Shown: positions 32,736 to 44,599, counted from the first letter of the stretch. The stretch is 64,000 nucleotides of DNA from Prostheceraeus crozeri (GCA_907163375.1 CAJQUW010005734.1:124001-188000), one strand, 5' to 3'. The notes: generated by a model from the sequence alone, not told the origin. Numbers and translations are program-made.

Positions 32736-35674
32736 TTAGTATTTGCTGACTAGTATTTGTTTAAGCTTTTTTTGGAACTTATCATATTCTCTTATTTCTT
32801 TAATGCTACGAGGAAGTAAATTCCATTCAATCGCTGAGGCAAAGTCAATACTACGTTGCCCTAAGCTTGTCCTATGAAATGGTATCCGGAGGTTAACTTT
32901 ATTTCTTAATGAGCTGCCACTCTGAGGTTTGTGGATGTTTCCAAGAAAATGCGGTAAATCATCGACCTTATAAATCATCTTATAGCAGAGACTCAGCATT
33001 TTGTAGCGATACATATCGCTGACCGTTAATATTCTATGTTTCGTCATGTGTGAATCTACTTCATTGGCCTTAACTCTAAATATAACTTTAAGTAGTCTCC
33101 TTTGAAGTTTTTCTAGTTTAATTATGTTACTTAGCATCGTTTTCCTTGGTGAAAGATAAGAATGCAATAGTTTTAATATACAATGTATATTGGCAGAATA
33201 TATCTTTAATAGACATTCTAGTGGAAGGCATCGTCTTAAGTTGTAAAATATAGGTAAGAATTTTCTTAATTTGGTATTAAGTATCGTATTTGCATGTGAA
33301 GTGAAACTCAAATTCATGTCTATATGTACACCCAATAGTTTTAAGCAATTTACTCTATTAATCTTTGTTTGGTTTTGGTACAAATCCTGGTCTATTTCTT
33401 TAGAGCGATGGGGATGAATTATCATATATTCCGTCTTGCTATCATTAAGACGGATGCCATTTGCCTTACTGAATTTTTCCAATGAGTCTAATCTGCTTTT
33501 TGCCGTGGAAAAGAGACTTTCTAGGCTTCTGCTCTTAAGTATAAGAGTGGTGTCATCAGCAAATATATTCAATTCGTCTTTGGGGAAAATGTTATGCATA
33601 TCATTAATGTAGATAAGAAATAGAAGAGGACCTAAAGTTGAACCTTCAGGTACTCCTGTTTTGGTATATAATGCTTCAGAGAGAACACCATTTACTACAG
33701 TCTGATGACTTCTGCTGTTTAAATACGACTTGAACCAGTCTAAGGTAAATCCCCTTATTCCTATATGCTCTAACTTCTCTATTAGTATGTCATGTCTTAT
33801 TATTTCAAAGGCCTTCCGAAAATCTACTGATAATAACATTATGAATTCTTTAGCTTCTACTGCTGTATATATTCTATTCATGACGGAAAGTAGTGATAGC
33901 TCTGTTGAATGATGTTCTCTGAAACCGAATTGATTTGGACTGAGAAACTCTATTTTATCTAAATAACTGTATAATCTGGAGTGTATAACCTTTTCGAGAA
34001 TCTTGTCTACGTAGCTAAGTAAAGAGATTGGTCTGTAATTGTTTATGTCCAATCTTGATCCTTTTTTATAGACTGGTATAATTTTGGAGGTTTTTAAAGT
34101 AGTTGGCATGTTACCATCACGTACTATTTTGTTTAAAATGTAAGTAAGTCTATCGATCACATGGTCCGGACATAGTTTAAAGATTTTCAATGGTATTTTG
34201 TCATTTGTAGCTTTTTTATCATTCATTTTAATTAGTATGTCTTTTATTTCTTTTGACTCTATTTCTCTAAAGAAAAAGGACTTGTCTATGCGCTTTCCCA
34301 AATATTCTGCAAAATCGTTTCTTTTGCTAGGTTGAGTTCCATGCAGTTTCCCAACTTCGTTAAAATGGGAATTAAAAGAGTTACAAATTCTAGTCGTGTT
34401 GGTTATCATTTCGTCGTTATTTAGTATTCGAATCATTGGTCTGTCTGACGACTTGCCTAATAGTTTATTAATAAATTTCCAGGAAGCTCTGGAGTCACTT
34501 TTGCAGTTCTCAATTATATTTCTGTTATACTCATCTTTTTTTTTGTTGAATAAGTGCTTTATAATACTTATTGTATTTATGATACCGTTCTTTATCGGAG
34601 CAGTTTTGACTGGCCTTGTACACTTTGTACAATTTTTGCTTCTTATGTAGTGCTTTTGTGCAGGCACTGTCAAACCAGGTCTTACTGTTTGCTTTCTTCT
34701 TCGATAAGCGTATTAACGGGAAAGCTTCCTCAAAAGCTTCATGAATTTGCTTTTGGAAATCTTCATATAAGTTTAGAGAACTTATTTCAGCGTGTCGGTT
34801 ATCGAGAAAAATGCAAGAATTTAGTATCTCAATGAATTTCAGTTGGTTGGACTCATTATATATCCTTATTAAGGGCCTTTCGTTTTCATACAAGTTCGCT
34901 TTCAACCTATTTAAATGTATAAAAACATATTGGAGTCTATGGTCAGTGATATTTAAGTCGACATTGCCGGAGAACACTTTATTTCCAACAATATTTCTAT
35001 AGTTAATGAAAATTTGGTCAATCAAACTAGTGTTTCCCGTAGTTGAACTCCTTGTATATGAATTGATTGTAGGATACAATGCATATTCTAATAATGAGTC
35101 ATAAAAATCTTCTACATTGGTATCATTATCATATTTCGTTCTACACAAGTTCATATCACCCCAACACTGCAAAAACATTTGTGGTATTATGGTTTCTTAG
35201 CCATGTATTCATGTTTTCTATGAAGTTCTTTGCATTCTCGGATGGTGATCTATAAATTCCTATTATAGTTTGACATTTTAGTTTGGCGTAATCGAATGTG
35301 ATACTAACTGAATCTGCTCCTGGTATAAAATCGCAACCACTGTCTATTAGCGAGATAGTTTCTTTACGATAGAATAATACTACTCCTCCCGACCTATTTA
35401 ATTTACTTGAGTACACTATTCCGTAGTCCGGGAGTGAGTTTTTGTACATATCTATGTTACTTATCCAGCATTCACTTAGCACTATTACGTCAATATTTTT
35501 TGGTATAGTTTTAAATACGTGTTCGAATTCTAAAAAATTAGCTTTTAGCGACCGTATGTTCATATGAACTACACGCAAGTTGCTCTTATCTGCCTTGCAA
35601 AATCTTCTAAATTCTTCTATGTCACTTAGATCCTTACTACTGTGATTTATTTGTGAAGACGTACTGTCCATCAT
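32736..35674 (-). pseudogene. LINE ORF2: AP-type endonuclease plus reverse transcriptase
   Basis: About 980 codons from MMDSTSSQIN. The N-terminal endonuclease shows VVHMNIRSLKANF, DVIVLSECWI, GGVVLFYRK, GDMNL and the catalytic-type TDH. The RT shows NNYRPISLL, VDFRKAFEIIRHDIL, TGVPEGSTLGPLLF (the usual PQGS is PEGS) and FADDTTL, then a long thumb and C-terminal region ending ILVSKY. Only two frameshifts were found: a G4 run near 35161 (VLG/GDMNL) and an A10 run near 34534 (QQKK/KDEYN). Both are at homopolymers, so they could be assembly errors and the element could be intact. Confidence 0.88.
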
Positions 35675-35730
35675 ACAGAAATGTTATTGTGTTGTCCTAT
35701 AAACCACCAATGTTATTCCAACAAAATATG

Positions 35731-36449
35731 TCTAGATTTCAGGAAGGGAAGAAAAATTACGCACTAAAATTGCACTACACTGATCGTCTTTACGAAGATA
35801 GATCTTACCGTCCTTAGTCCAAACATAGTTGTAGTCGTTGGATCTGGCGAACTCCCTGGTTCTGCGTAGCAAATTGTACCTATAGCTAGTCAAATTTTCC
35901 TTCGCGTACATCTCCTTCTCTTTGAATAACTTTTTCTTGCTCAGTGACAGGCGGCCCTTTTGAGCAGCACAGTGCGGAGTGTTGCGATCACCGTCACAGG
36001 TCCTTGATTACGTCGAGGTCTTCTCGCCGTGGTTTTTTCTATGTCTTCTTTTTTAATCACGTTACCCCTAAGAACAGAGTTAACAATTGAAGAAAACTTC
36101 TCACTGTCGATGATCTCACCTTGATCACACCTCACATTCTCTAGCACGAGGTCTCTATTCAACTGTTGTTGTTCATTGTCGTCGAGCTTACTGGAGAGGT
36201 AGTTGTAATCGTCGTTTATGTTCTGTATTTCTCGTCGTAGAGACTGATTCTCCGCTTCCAGCATCTGCCGGTGTACTTCTTCTCATTTTCCATTTCCCGT
36301 TTGATGGTAGATATATCGGCTTGCAGGGCTTGTGTGTGTCTCTCGAAGCTGTCTTTTATAAGTTGGGTCATATTTTCCATGAATGATTTCATCATGGCCT
36401 TACAATCATCCATGGAGCAATGTTTGCATGAGTCATTCTTTGGAGCCAT
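35731..36449 (-). pseudogene. LINE ORF1p-like protein (frameshifted)
   Basis: It starts MAPKNDSCKHCSMDDCK (possible small zinc knuckle). Then follow a charged coiled coil (ISTIKREMENEKK, MLEAENQSLRREIQNI), an RRM-like stretch (NRDLVLENVRCDQGEI ... NVIKKEDIEKTTARRPR) and a C-terminal domain (ENLTSYRYNLLRRTREFA, YNYVWTKDGKIYLRKDD) like the baculoviral-FP/ORF1p C-terminal module that binds RNA. Two frame changes, near 36270 and near 35990, break the reading. In related LINEs this protein coats the RNA as an RNP. Confidence 0.75.
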
Positions 36450-37594
36450 TCTGGGTTCACGTAATCAATTATTATGTCGGTCGAGGTCCCCCCTCGCGGC
36501 GGCTGTTGGGAATTAGAAGTGGTGATTGCAGGCGTGTAGGATAGCGTACGCTCGAAGGTGACTTGAAACCGCGTAGGATGCACGATGACAGGGAAGGCTG
36601 TAGTGGACAAAGATCTGATCGCGATTTCCCCAATATGGCGTTGCACACGAAGAAAACCGACTAAAAAAATTCTATTTTCCAGATAAATGAGTACATTGAT
36701 GATAATGGAATATAACTGTTTACACAGTTTTGTAGCGCAGGTCCTGACGAGGGATAGTATATAAATTTAATCACAAAATGATTTCTGTGAGCGATGGAAT
36801 TTGACAAAAACCGAATACAGCGTCAGAGCTCCTGAGATACAACCAGCCGCGACGAGTGCGTTTGCAATCTACAAGACGCTTTCAGAAAGTACCGATGTAA
36901 TCATCTTGGGCGACAGTGGATACGGCGTAACCCCATTCCTCATGAATCCATACCCTATTCCCGAATCCGAGAAAGAGCGGCACTACAACAAGCTTCATAA
37001 GAGGGCGAGATGCTGTGTAGAGCGTAGTTTTGGTATAGTGAAACGCCAATTCCCCTGCATCAAATACATTCTTCGCATAGATCTCGAGCGTGTTTGCCCA
37101 ACCATAATGGCTGTGTGTATTCTGCACAACATGCTGATCGAAAGAGGTGAAAGAGGATCGAAAGAGATCGAGATCGAAAGAGGATTTTGATGAGAATGAA
37201 GCTGTGGAACCCGATGATGAAGAGGAGGAGGAAGAAGAAGAAACTGTGCGAAGTCGGGCTCTGCACGAAAGGGGAAAGGTTGCCAGAAGAAGAATTGCTG
37301 ACATTTTATGGTCTCAACGTTACCTGTAATTTGATTTGTATATATACATAATTTTTTGGATACATTTACTGTTCTTGATTTAGATCTTCTCTTGGATATG
37401 AATTTTTTATAGATAAGAATATTAAAAACCTTTGATAATTACATAGGCTACTCCTATATGTGTTAAGTGGTGTTGATCTACAAGTTTTAAATTAAAAAAT
37501 AGAATATTCAAGTACGTATTTTAATATATATTCATTAATTTTATCAATGCCTAACAAGCTTGACCTGCAACTAGGCAAAATCAGGGAATTCCAC

Positions 37595-37784
37595 CTAGTT
37601 GTAACTACCCTGTGCATGGTAATCCTAGTAACAACTAAATATCGATTTATCGGCGCTCTATCTACTGCATATCAATTGTCCAGAAATCAGAGCAAGTTAC
37701 AACTAGCTCGCTGCTAGTTATAACTAGGATGTGCATACTAAATTTCTAAAAATAAAACTCATCTAGCTATAACTAGGGTAGTTT
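37595..37784. repeat. Right subterminal palindromes of the Harbinger element
   Basis: CTAGTTGTAACTA (37595-37607), CTAGTAACAACTA (about 37624-37636), AGTTACAACTAG (about 37695-37706), the perfect palindrome CTAGTTATAACTAG (37714-37727) and CTAGCTATAACTAG (37763-37776) precede the TIR. GTGCATAC also recurs. They mirror the left-end set. Confidence 0.75.
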
Positions 37785-38059
37785 CTAGGCTGTGCATACG
37801 GCCCTTTGTCTGTGCCCGGTTGCATCACGCAGATGGATTGCTTTTCTGCGGGTTACAAGCAGTTACTGCGGCGAAATGTGTGGCGTCGCCGAGCTGCTCT
37901 AGGATGCACGCCAGTCTTATTGATACACTTGCCCCATTGGTGGTGGTATCAACTGAGCCATGACTGATGATCACTTGGACAGTAGTGCTCGATTTTGGCC
38001 AATCATTGACAGCTCGCGCAGCGACCCTCCAGGGACAGCCATATTGTAATGCAGCCCCG

Positions 38060-38205
38060 ATTATCAAAACTTGATTGCAATTTTCAAATTAATTCAATTG
38101 AAATTGACATTTGTGAGCAATCAGTTAATTGGAATTGAAAGCTGTGCAATCAATTAATCGATATTGAAATTACTGAGCAATCAATTGATTGTCATTTAGG
38201 CCAAC
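38060..38205. repeat. Degenerate tandem array around GAGCAATCAATTRATTG
   Basis: Three to four imperfect units of about 45-50 bp share GAGCAATCA(A/G)TTAATT and ATTGAAATT. Small palindromes (CAATTGATTG) recur. Old satellite-like or TE-terminal sequence. Confidence 0.5.
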
Positions 38206-38214
38206 ATCTGTGAG

Positions 38215-38508
38215 GCTTCCTACCCTATGTGTCGCAAACTCATTCGACGCGTCGAAAAGCAAGGAGACCACACACTCCGTGAGCTTTTTAAAATAAGACT
38301 CGAAAAGCGAACTCGATGTTTCAGCACCATAATGCGAGAACCTCTAGGCTTTCTACGTCGTTTGTAAAGTACAGCGAGTGATCTTTTTCATCTTTCTTTC
38401 AATACATGTAATCTTTCACTTATCACCATCTACCGCTTATGTCTTTGTGCTCACTGAATATTTGTATTTGTGAGACGAATAAAGTTGATTATTATCATTA
38501 TTATTATG
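38215..38508 (+). pseudogene. LINE ORF2 C-terminus and 3' tail
   Basis: A short open frame reads KLIRRVEKQGDHTLRELFKI and ends FLRRL-stop at about 38367, resembling the C-terminal tail of LINE ORF2 proteins. An AT-rich 3' UTR follows with AATAAA at about 38478 and an ATTATTATCATTATTATTAT tail, similar to the other LINE ends in this window. Everything upstream is lost (5' truncation). Confidence 0.6.
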
Positions 38509-39284
38509 ACACCTACTGATCTTCCCATACGTTAACGATGACATGCATGTACATATCTGATCATGAAATTGGTGGAAGAATCCTAAACATTGGGTAAGCA
38601 GAGATTAAACGCCTCACAGATTTTCGTGATATTTTTGCAAAAAAGTTGTTGAATGACAAATCAACTCCCAGATAAATAGATAACAGAAGCTCGCACTATT
38701 GCTTCCAAAATCAAATGCAAATTTAAATTTAAGAAATAATTAAAGCACTTTGAGACTTACGCTCAAAATGTATCTCATGAGAAAGTTGCATATTTAAGAA
38801 ATAACAAATTGCAAGGAAACAGATGAATTTCCAAAAGATCACAATTAAATTATTGTCCAGTTTGATAAATCTGGTAGAATAAATATGAATAATAAATCGC
38901 TGTCTCTAATAAATATAGCGCAATTGACAGGGCGGAGAATCGCATAAGACACTCCAAAATGTGCCTGGAGAAATAAGCAAATATTCAGAAATATGCAAAA
39001 AATACTACGGCATGCGATTCAAAATCAGGTGAATAAGATGCTATATGGTAAATGCATTGGGAAGCAAATCAATGGAGTATGAAAAATTGTTTGCAATTGG
39101 TATAAATATACCATCTCAAAAATTGATTGGTATATAATTTTGAGTTAACTAACTGAAAAGTCATTGTTCACTTAGACAGCTCAGATCACGTATTGAATAA
39201 AACCTTAGAAATTCAATCAACAATCCACCACAAGCTCCACAACTATCAAGACGTAAATACATGCATCTTTCCGAATATGACTGC
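38509..39284. other. AT-rich spacer
   Basis: No gene, domain or clear repeat recognised. Confidence 0.4.
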
Positions 39285-39465
39285 AGATGAAGAGTTAGAT
39301 GTCAAGGTTGGGCAAAACTTGCATTTGGTTAAAAACCAAAATCAAGGCCGAAGCTTCAATAAATGAGTAGAATCAAGTAAATAAACTACATTCTTTGCAT
39401 TTTGTGCCGACATAAAGATTCTTCTAAAGGTCAAAATTTTTATTTTACGATAGTTTCATCACAGC

Positions 39466-40312
39466 CAGGGCCAGGCGGATTCCGCGCGCCGCGGCAACCC
39501 GCGGAATCTCCTATTTCGAGCGGTAAATGCGTAAAATACAATTTCGTGCGGAAATATGCGGAACAATCAGTTATAACCGGAAATGTGCGGAATCTACATG
39601 TATTTAAACATCAGATATTGTCCAATGTTACACCCTGTCGTTGCATTGTATGCACGGCTGAGAATTCTAAACGCGAATCTAAACTGAACGATGAAGCAGC
39701 CGATTAAAGTTGACTATTTCGTTACCACTGAAGAATGGCAGTATGAGGCAGGCAATCCACGACGTATTCTGGTGGCGTAGCCATTCAGGTGAACTTCCCT
39801 TGCTGTCCAAGTTGGCTCTGGACTGTATTTGGATGAAGATCAGTTCAGCTGAGGTGGAACGGAGCTTCTCCTGCTACAGCAATATCTTTTCTCCGCTACG
39901 ACAGTCTCTTAGCGACGAAAACGCCTCTGGTTTACTGTATGCCTATTACAATAGTTTTTAAGACGCTTCGATTTTAGACACATTTTCTTTACATAACTTG
40001 CGCAGTCAATAAAATTCGTTGTATGCTTGAAAATTGCCTTCTGTTTACTTGAATAATAGCCTCTTATATAAATCGTCAGTGAAGTGGAATAATTTTTTCG
40101 AACGGTGTGTACATACTCGGATTTTGAATGGTGAACGTCCTTGGAACAGAAAGCGGACTTCACCAGTCGACTCAGAATATATGAATTACTTTTTAAAAGT
40201 GGTCTTGTTTTTCGATAAGATGTCATGATATATGGAATAATTTTTCGAGCAGAATTTAACGTATCGTGCCGCTGAATTTGGAATTTCGTGCCGCGGAATC
40301 CGCCTGGCCCTG
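39466..40312 (+). mobile_element. Deleted hAT transposon with exact 8-bp TSD
   Basis: The ends are CAGGGCCAGGCGGATTCCG and the inverse CGGAATCCGCCTGGCCCTG, a textbook hAT TIR. The target duplication ATCACAGC is identical on both sides (39458-39465 and 40313-40320). 847 bp remain, including the C-terminal dimerisation part of the transposase, so this is an internally deleted copy of an autonomous element. GCGGAAT/ATTCCGC words recur in the subterminal parts. Confidence 0.95.
39710..39961 (+). pseudogene. hAT transposase C-terminal dimerisation domain
   Basis: The frame reads FWWRSHSGELPLLSKLALD, then ISSAEVERSFSCYSNIFSPL and LSDENASGLLYAYYNSF-stop. The sequence 'LP.L..LA......SSA.VERSFS......R..L' is the conserved hAT C-terminal signature. 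The RNase H-like catalytic domain and BED finger are missing. Confidence 0.88.
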
Positions 40313-40910
40313 ATCACAGCACTGCTGCATTAAATAAGCATTTTGTTTCTACTACCGAAGCTTCTATTCGATAGCTTGGGCGATAACTTGCGACTGAAAC
40401 TAAGAAATTCTGAGACATCGACTATAACTCGTATAAATAGAGGCCTAGTGATTATTAGTGTCTTTATAGTCGATGCCTACCAACATGCCTATAGTCCACT
40501 TTATTCCATGCCTTAATTGAGAACGTGGACGTACGGTAGGCGCTTGGATCTAAAAGTTGCTCACCAACTGACACCAGTTTCTGCTAACATTCATCGGACA
40601 TCCAATTACATTCGTAGTTAATGTAAATGCTTCAGGAGTAATATCCGACAGTGAAGACGCAATGTTGACGATGTCGGGGTCAATCAGTGTCAATGTCGTT
40701 ATATCTCCTGCAAGGAAACTACAGCCGATGCTCGTATGCAGAGTGAGTATAAGCTTACAGCAAATGCAATGTGCGAATTTTCAATGCGCAGTATTTTGAA
40801 GCCCAAAATGAAATAGTTAATAACCACAAATACTTCCTCTTTGAAACATTCTGTGAATTGAGTGGAATTTTGACAAAAAAATCAGAGCTTTATGCTCTTA
40901 TCATGTAGTT

Positions 40911-42660
40911 ATTTATCCAATAGTCAAATCAAAACAAATAATTTTTATAGCTTGATTTATATATATGTAGCGTTAATAGAAAAGCCAAGCATAGAGTAAG
41001 TATAGTAGGTAGAGTGTCGACTCAAAAGAGTGTCTGTATACAGTAAAAAATTTTATGTCAAAATATTCAGTTTTTTGTGGAGATTACGTTCTTGTGGTCC
41101 AAAAATATACTTGAGCAGTTTTCAAAATGCTAAATTTTGGCAAATTGATATATTACCAACATATACTACCCCTTTATAAGTAGCATGAAGCAAGTTGGTT
41201 ATCAAAAGGAGTGAATATTTTTCTAATAAGCATCTTAATTAAGCGCAAATAAAGCTGATGTTGAATGAAATTTCATAAACCCACAAGTCATGGTCTCTGC
41301 AAGTGTTAAAGGAAAAGTTGAGATCTTATTGAGAGCTTCTTTGCTAACATGTCATGTTTTAATTCAATTTTCAGCGGCATGATTTAATGATTCAAAATGC
41401 GTCATTTCCTGAATCTGAATAGTGATGTGTACCCATTAGCATATTTTAAAGCTAATTATGATAAGCTTCCTTCATTATGATGTTTTGCTCTTTCACTGGC
41501 AGTTTGTGATTATGTGATCACACTTAAGAAAAAAATCTTATTGTAGCTGAGCTCTTAGTAATGATAACCCATCGAATTGCTAATTCAACAAACTATATTG
41601 CCTCTCCCAGTTGTCATGACATGGAGGATTTGTGGAATACTATTTCTTATTCTGTATTGCTATCATCATCAGTCAAATTCGTTTACATTTCTCCAAAAGT
41701 GTAAAAAATGCACATCTCACAGGTGTTATGTGTCTCGACCTGGACTCGACTCATGTTCATTTGATGAAATCGAAAGTGTATACACATTGGGGATTTAATA
41801 AATGCTGAGTTACCACTCTACCTAATATACTTACTCTATGAAGCCAAGTTTTGTATCACTTACGGGTAACTGTTCCTTACTCTATGGAGCAATCCAAGAC
41901 TTGAATGTCAATTTTATTGTCATGCTATTCATAGAATTCAGCGCATACAACTTGTTATACACAATTTATTTTAAGGCTCAGCCTGAAAATAGGGGTAATT
42001 TCTCACGCTTGATCATGTCACAAATTATCTGATAACGAAAGAGAAAATATCATAATCAAAAACCATGATTATAATCAACTTTGAGATTGTAATCAACTTC
42101 TAACTCTGTTCTACACAATGAGTTTGTTGCCAGAAAGGAATTTTTACCAATCATGAAGTAGATCTATTCAGAAAAAATCAACCGTGAGTGTGTAAATCTT
42201 CAATATATCTATCTGATCTTTCACAGCAGTTTTCATAACGAGCTGGGTCTGGTCATGAAAATTCTCGATAAAATTGACTCGCGGGCTGGAAAAATCAGTC
42301 TGAGTGTGAGGACATAACTGATCCATTCGATGTAATAAAATAAAAATTGTTTGTCATTACATGTGAAGCGTACTATTTAGATTGTCTTTCAAGAAGAGAC
42401 GCGCGGATATTTTGCTTCTACAGCTGAAGCAGAAGTTGGAAGTAACTGGGTAGCGGATCATTTTGATTTCTAATATAAATGCAATTTACAAAACTTTATC
42501 AATATAGAGCACATCTATGCATGCTACTTATATTAGCAGTATTAAGTATCCCTAAGTGCAAGGCTAAATCATCAATGGATATATTAAATAACACTCCTTC
42601 CTGAAATCCATGCTGGCTTTTATGAGAGGAATCGCCTTCCAATCAAATATTTATTTATTC
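40911..42660. other. AT-rich spacer without a supported gene
   Basis: Short frames at 41577-41798 and 41838-42032 have no recognisable domain. Nothing else was identified. Confidence 0.4.
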
Positions 42661-43085
42661 ACAGAACAATATTATAGTGGCTCATCGTACAGGTACTACT
42701 GGGCCACTATACAAAAATAATACATCCAGAACTAAATTAGCTCTGGGCATAAGACCGAGAGAGGAGAACAGTTTTGAGGGAGAGTCTGAAAGGACGAAGC
42801 GAGTAATGGTTGGTCACTTCGGCTGGGAGATTGTTCCACACACGGACTCTGGAAAGGCACAGGCACCAATTGTCTTCCGTCGGCTTGAGGGAATCCAGAG
42901 AGCGGGAGTATGAGCGGATCAAAGGCTGTTCCTGCTAGGGGTGCTGCGGAATGATGTGAGTTCCTCAGCAAGATAGACTGGTGCAGTACCGTGGAGTCAA
43001 CACCACGACAGCTAGCCAGTAGTGAATTCTCTGAAGGAAGCGAAGTCAATGCAGGTCTCGAAGAAGAGAAGTAATACAATCACAT
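42661..43085 (-). pseudogene. LINE ORF2 C-terminal fragment
   Basis: The minus strand carries KPTEDNWCLCLSRVRVWNNL and LPAEVTNHYSLRPFRLSLKT, the 'vWN-LP-x-x-v...F-K-x-x-L-K' ending common to ORF2 proteins of many animal LINEs. Upstream residues are in a shifted frame (HSAAPLAGTAFDPLI). An AATAAATAAA run near 42650 on that strand marks the likely 3' end. The RT itself is absent. Confidence 0.65.
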
Positions 43086-44595
43086 GTCCCTGCATTACAG
43101 ACGAGTCTGGCGGCAGCATTCGGTACGGACTGCAATCGTCATTGGGCGTCGATGGGGAGGCCGAACGGGATCGATAAGCAATAATGATTGAGCAAGTAGC
43201 AGCCATGAGCAGTAATCATCGATAAAAACCTGTTCTATTGCTGTAACCTGTGAGTTGATCAAACTTTCTTTATCCTCCTCCCCCAGCAAAAATCATTGAC
43301 CACAAATTATGCGTTTATTGATGTAGGCCTATTGGCGATTGCGAGATAAGTGTGTCAACAAAACTGTACAGATATATACTTCAACCTATCCTCAGGGCCG
43401 TCGTCGGGAGGGTAGGACGACGACGCTTGGGAACGGAGTTCCTACTTGCCCCCCTTGGGAACGCATAGGAACGCTGAAGTGTTCTCTTCGAAACGGTGTC
43501 ATTCTGAGCCAGATGAGATATAATCACAAAGTGTTATTTATGCAATTCTTGAAGTCCTAAATTCATTTGTATGAGTCTCTATGAAAACCACTTCTCTATT
43601 TTCCAATTTCTAGAGATTGTTTCAAATAGGAGAACTCTTCTACATCTTAGGGTTCTTGTTAACAAAAGGAACGGCAAATACTGATCTGATAAATCGAATT
43701 AAGAGAAACATGTATACTGTATTAGCAACGATCTTGAAATAATGTTAAACAATTACTGGTATACTATTTGTTCAAAAAAAATCTCTACATGAATGATCAA
43801 CAACATACATTACCCGATTAATCGCTTTTATATTTGCATAAACTAAATTTGCAGACGTGACATAAATGCATGTATTTTTCTGCTCAATATTCATATAATC
43901 TATACAATCGATTTTGAAGTATTATGACGGTTTTTTTGAAGTGATTACGTAATGAAAATGTTCATAAGCTTGCTTGGAGAAAACGCCTTTGCACCGCGGT
44001 GCATTTTTAACTGCATCTAATGTCAAGTTTTAGGCACATGAACGATTTGCTCCCAGATGAGGCTGATTTGTAGAAAATTTGGACCTACGTGTATATGGCA
44101 GAGATGATTACTTTCATCAGCAACAGCAGCTCGGCTTATTATAAACGATTGATGACATAGACGCTGTTTTCATAAAACTATAAAATGTTTTGTAAATCAC
44201 CTTCTTCTGTATACATCACCTACCTCTTTGTGATAAAATGTTTGAAGTACAAAAATTGTTTTCGAAGTAATATGCAATCGCAAGTGTCGTATAAAGTGTC
44301 AGTATTTTGTTAATCCTATGCTACTAAGAGTTCATCTGTAGAACAGTTTTGTTTTGTATAATAAGAATTTATTGTATCGAATGAAGAAAGGAGACAGTCG
44401 TTGTTTCGAGGTTATTGGTTAATACCTACTACGTGTCAAATTTCAAACTTTTCAGGAGAAGCAAAAGTCTATCTGTAGACTACGACAGTTATCGAAGATG
44501 GGAACCATCGTGGTATGTGCCTTTTGACATCCTTCAGCTATCGACAAGATATTTACAAATATGATTTGAAACCAAGAGAAAGCTGCAATTAAGTA
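43086..44595. other. Spacer without a supported gene
   Basis: Contains a GC-richer patch at 43390-43460 (AGGGTAGGACGACGACG) and one copy of TAGGCCTA. No domain seen. Confidence 0.35.
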
Positions 44596-44599
44596 TAAT

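Larger units (their letters stand above)
32239..36866 (-). mobile_element. Nearly full-length LINE with two ORFs, inserted in the Harbinger transposase
   Basis: Minus-strand order: 5' UTR (36866-36450), ORF1 (36449-35731), 57-bp gap, ORF2 (35674-32736), 3' UTR and a tail of TTCTA-type repeats ending at 32239. The target is marked by ATCT on both sides (32235-32238 and 36867-36870), and joining across it restores the transposase reading frame. ORF1 has a coiled coil plus RRM/FP-like C-terminal domain, and ORF2 has endonuclease and RT, as in the CR1/L2 group. Few lesions, several of them at homopolymers, point to a recent insertion. Confidence 0.9.
31029..37329 (+). pseudogene. HARBI1-like Harbinger transposase, split by a LINE
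   Basis: Exon 1 (31029-31623) starts MDFMFRDLALRDAARSS and carries the helical N-terminus (QVDQSTVSRVSWEV is the helix-turn-helix) and the first catalytic Asp in VGCIDCTHVRI. An in-frame TGA at 31398-31400 interrupts it. The intron 31624-32196 (G|GTAATT...TTTCAG|GT) leads into exon 2, which starts GSVHDSRIFKNSPI and is cut at 32238 by the LINE. It resumes at 36871 with YKTLSESTDVIILGDSGYG (second Asp) and VERSFGIVKRQFPCI (Glu), so the DDE triad was complete. A frameshift near 37180 separates the acidic C-terminus ending at 37329. Lesions: one stop, one 4.6-kb insertion, one frameshift. Confidence 0.9.
28457..37804. mobile_element. PIF/Harbinger DNA transposon with two nested insertions
   Basis: The termini GGGCCGTATGCACAGCCTAG (28457-28476) and its exact inverse (37785-37804) form a perfect 20-bp TIR. 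Inside are the two diagnostic Harbinger genes, divergently arranged: a Myb/SANT-like gene on the minus strand and a HARBI1-type DDE nuclease gene on the plus strand. Both are now broken. A 977-bp MITE (29335-30311) and a 4.63-kb LINE (32239-36866) are inserted in it. Without them the element would be about 3.7 kb, a normal Harbinger length. Subterminal regions carry repeated CTAGTTATAACTAG-type palindromes. A matching 3-bp TSD is not visible (TAG left, TTT right), so the flanks have changed or an end is misplaced by a base. Confidence 0.92.
39285..40910. repeat. Dispersed repeat, copy A (split by a hAT element)
   Basis: 39285-39425 matches the inverse of 60595-60735, and 40755-40910 matches the inverse of 60060-60220, both at clearly more than 70% identity by eye (shared block TTCTGTGAATTGAGTGGAA). 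The middle parts have diverged or been replaced. Subtracting the hAT insertion, the two copies have similar spacing (about 0.7-0.77 kb). Family unknown. Confidence 0.65.

Noticed and set aside
36801..36870. N-terminal part of the frame 36801-37190 as transposase sequence
   Set aside because: It is 5' UTR sequence of the inserted LINE read through the junction; the transposase resumes only at 36871.
37195..37250. Glu-rich run as an independent acidic protein
   Set aside because: It is the frameshifted C-terminal tail of the Harbinger transposase.
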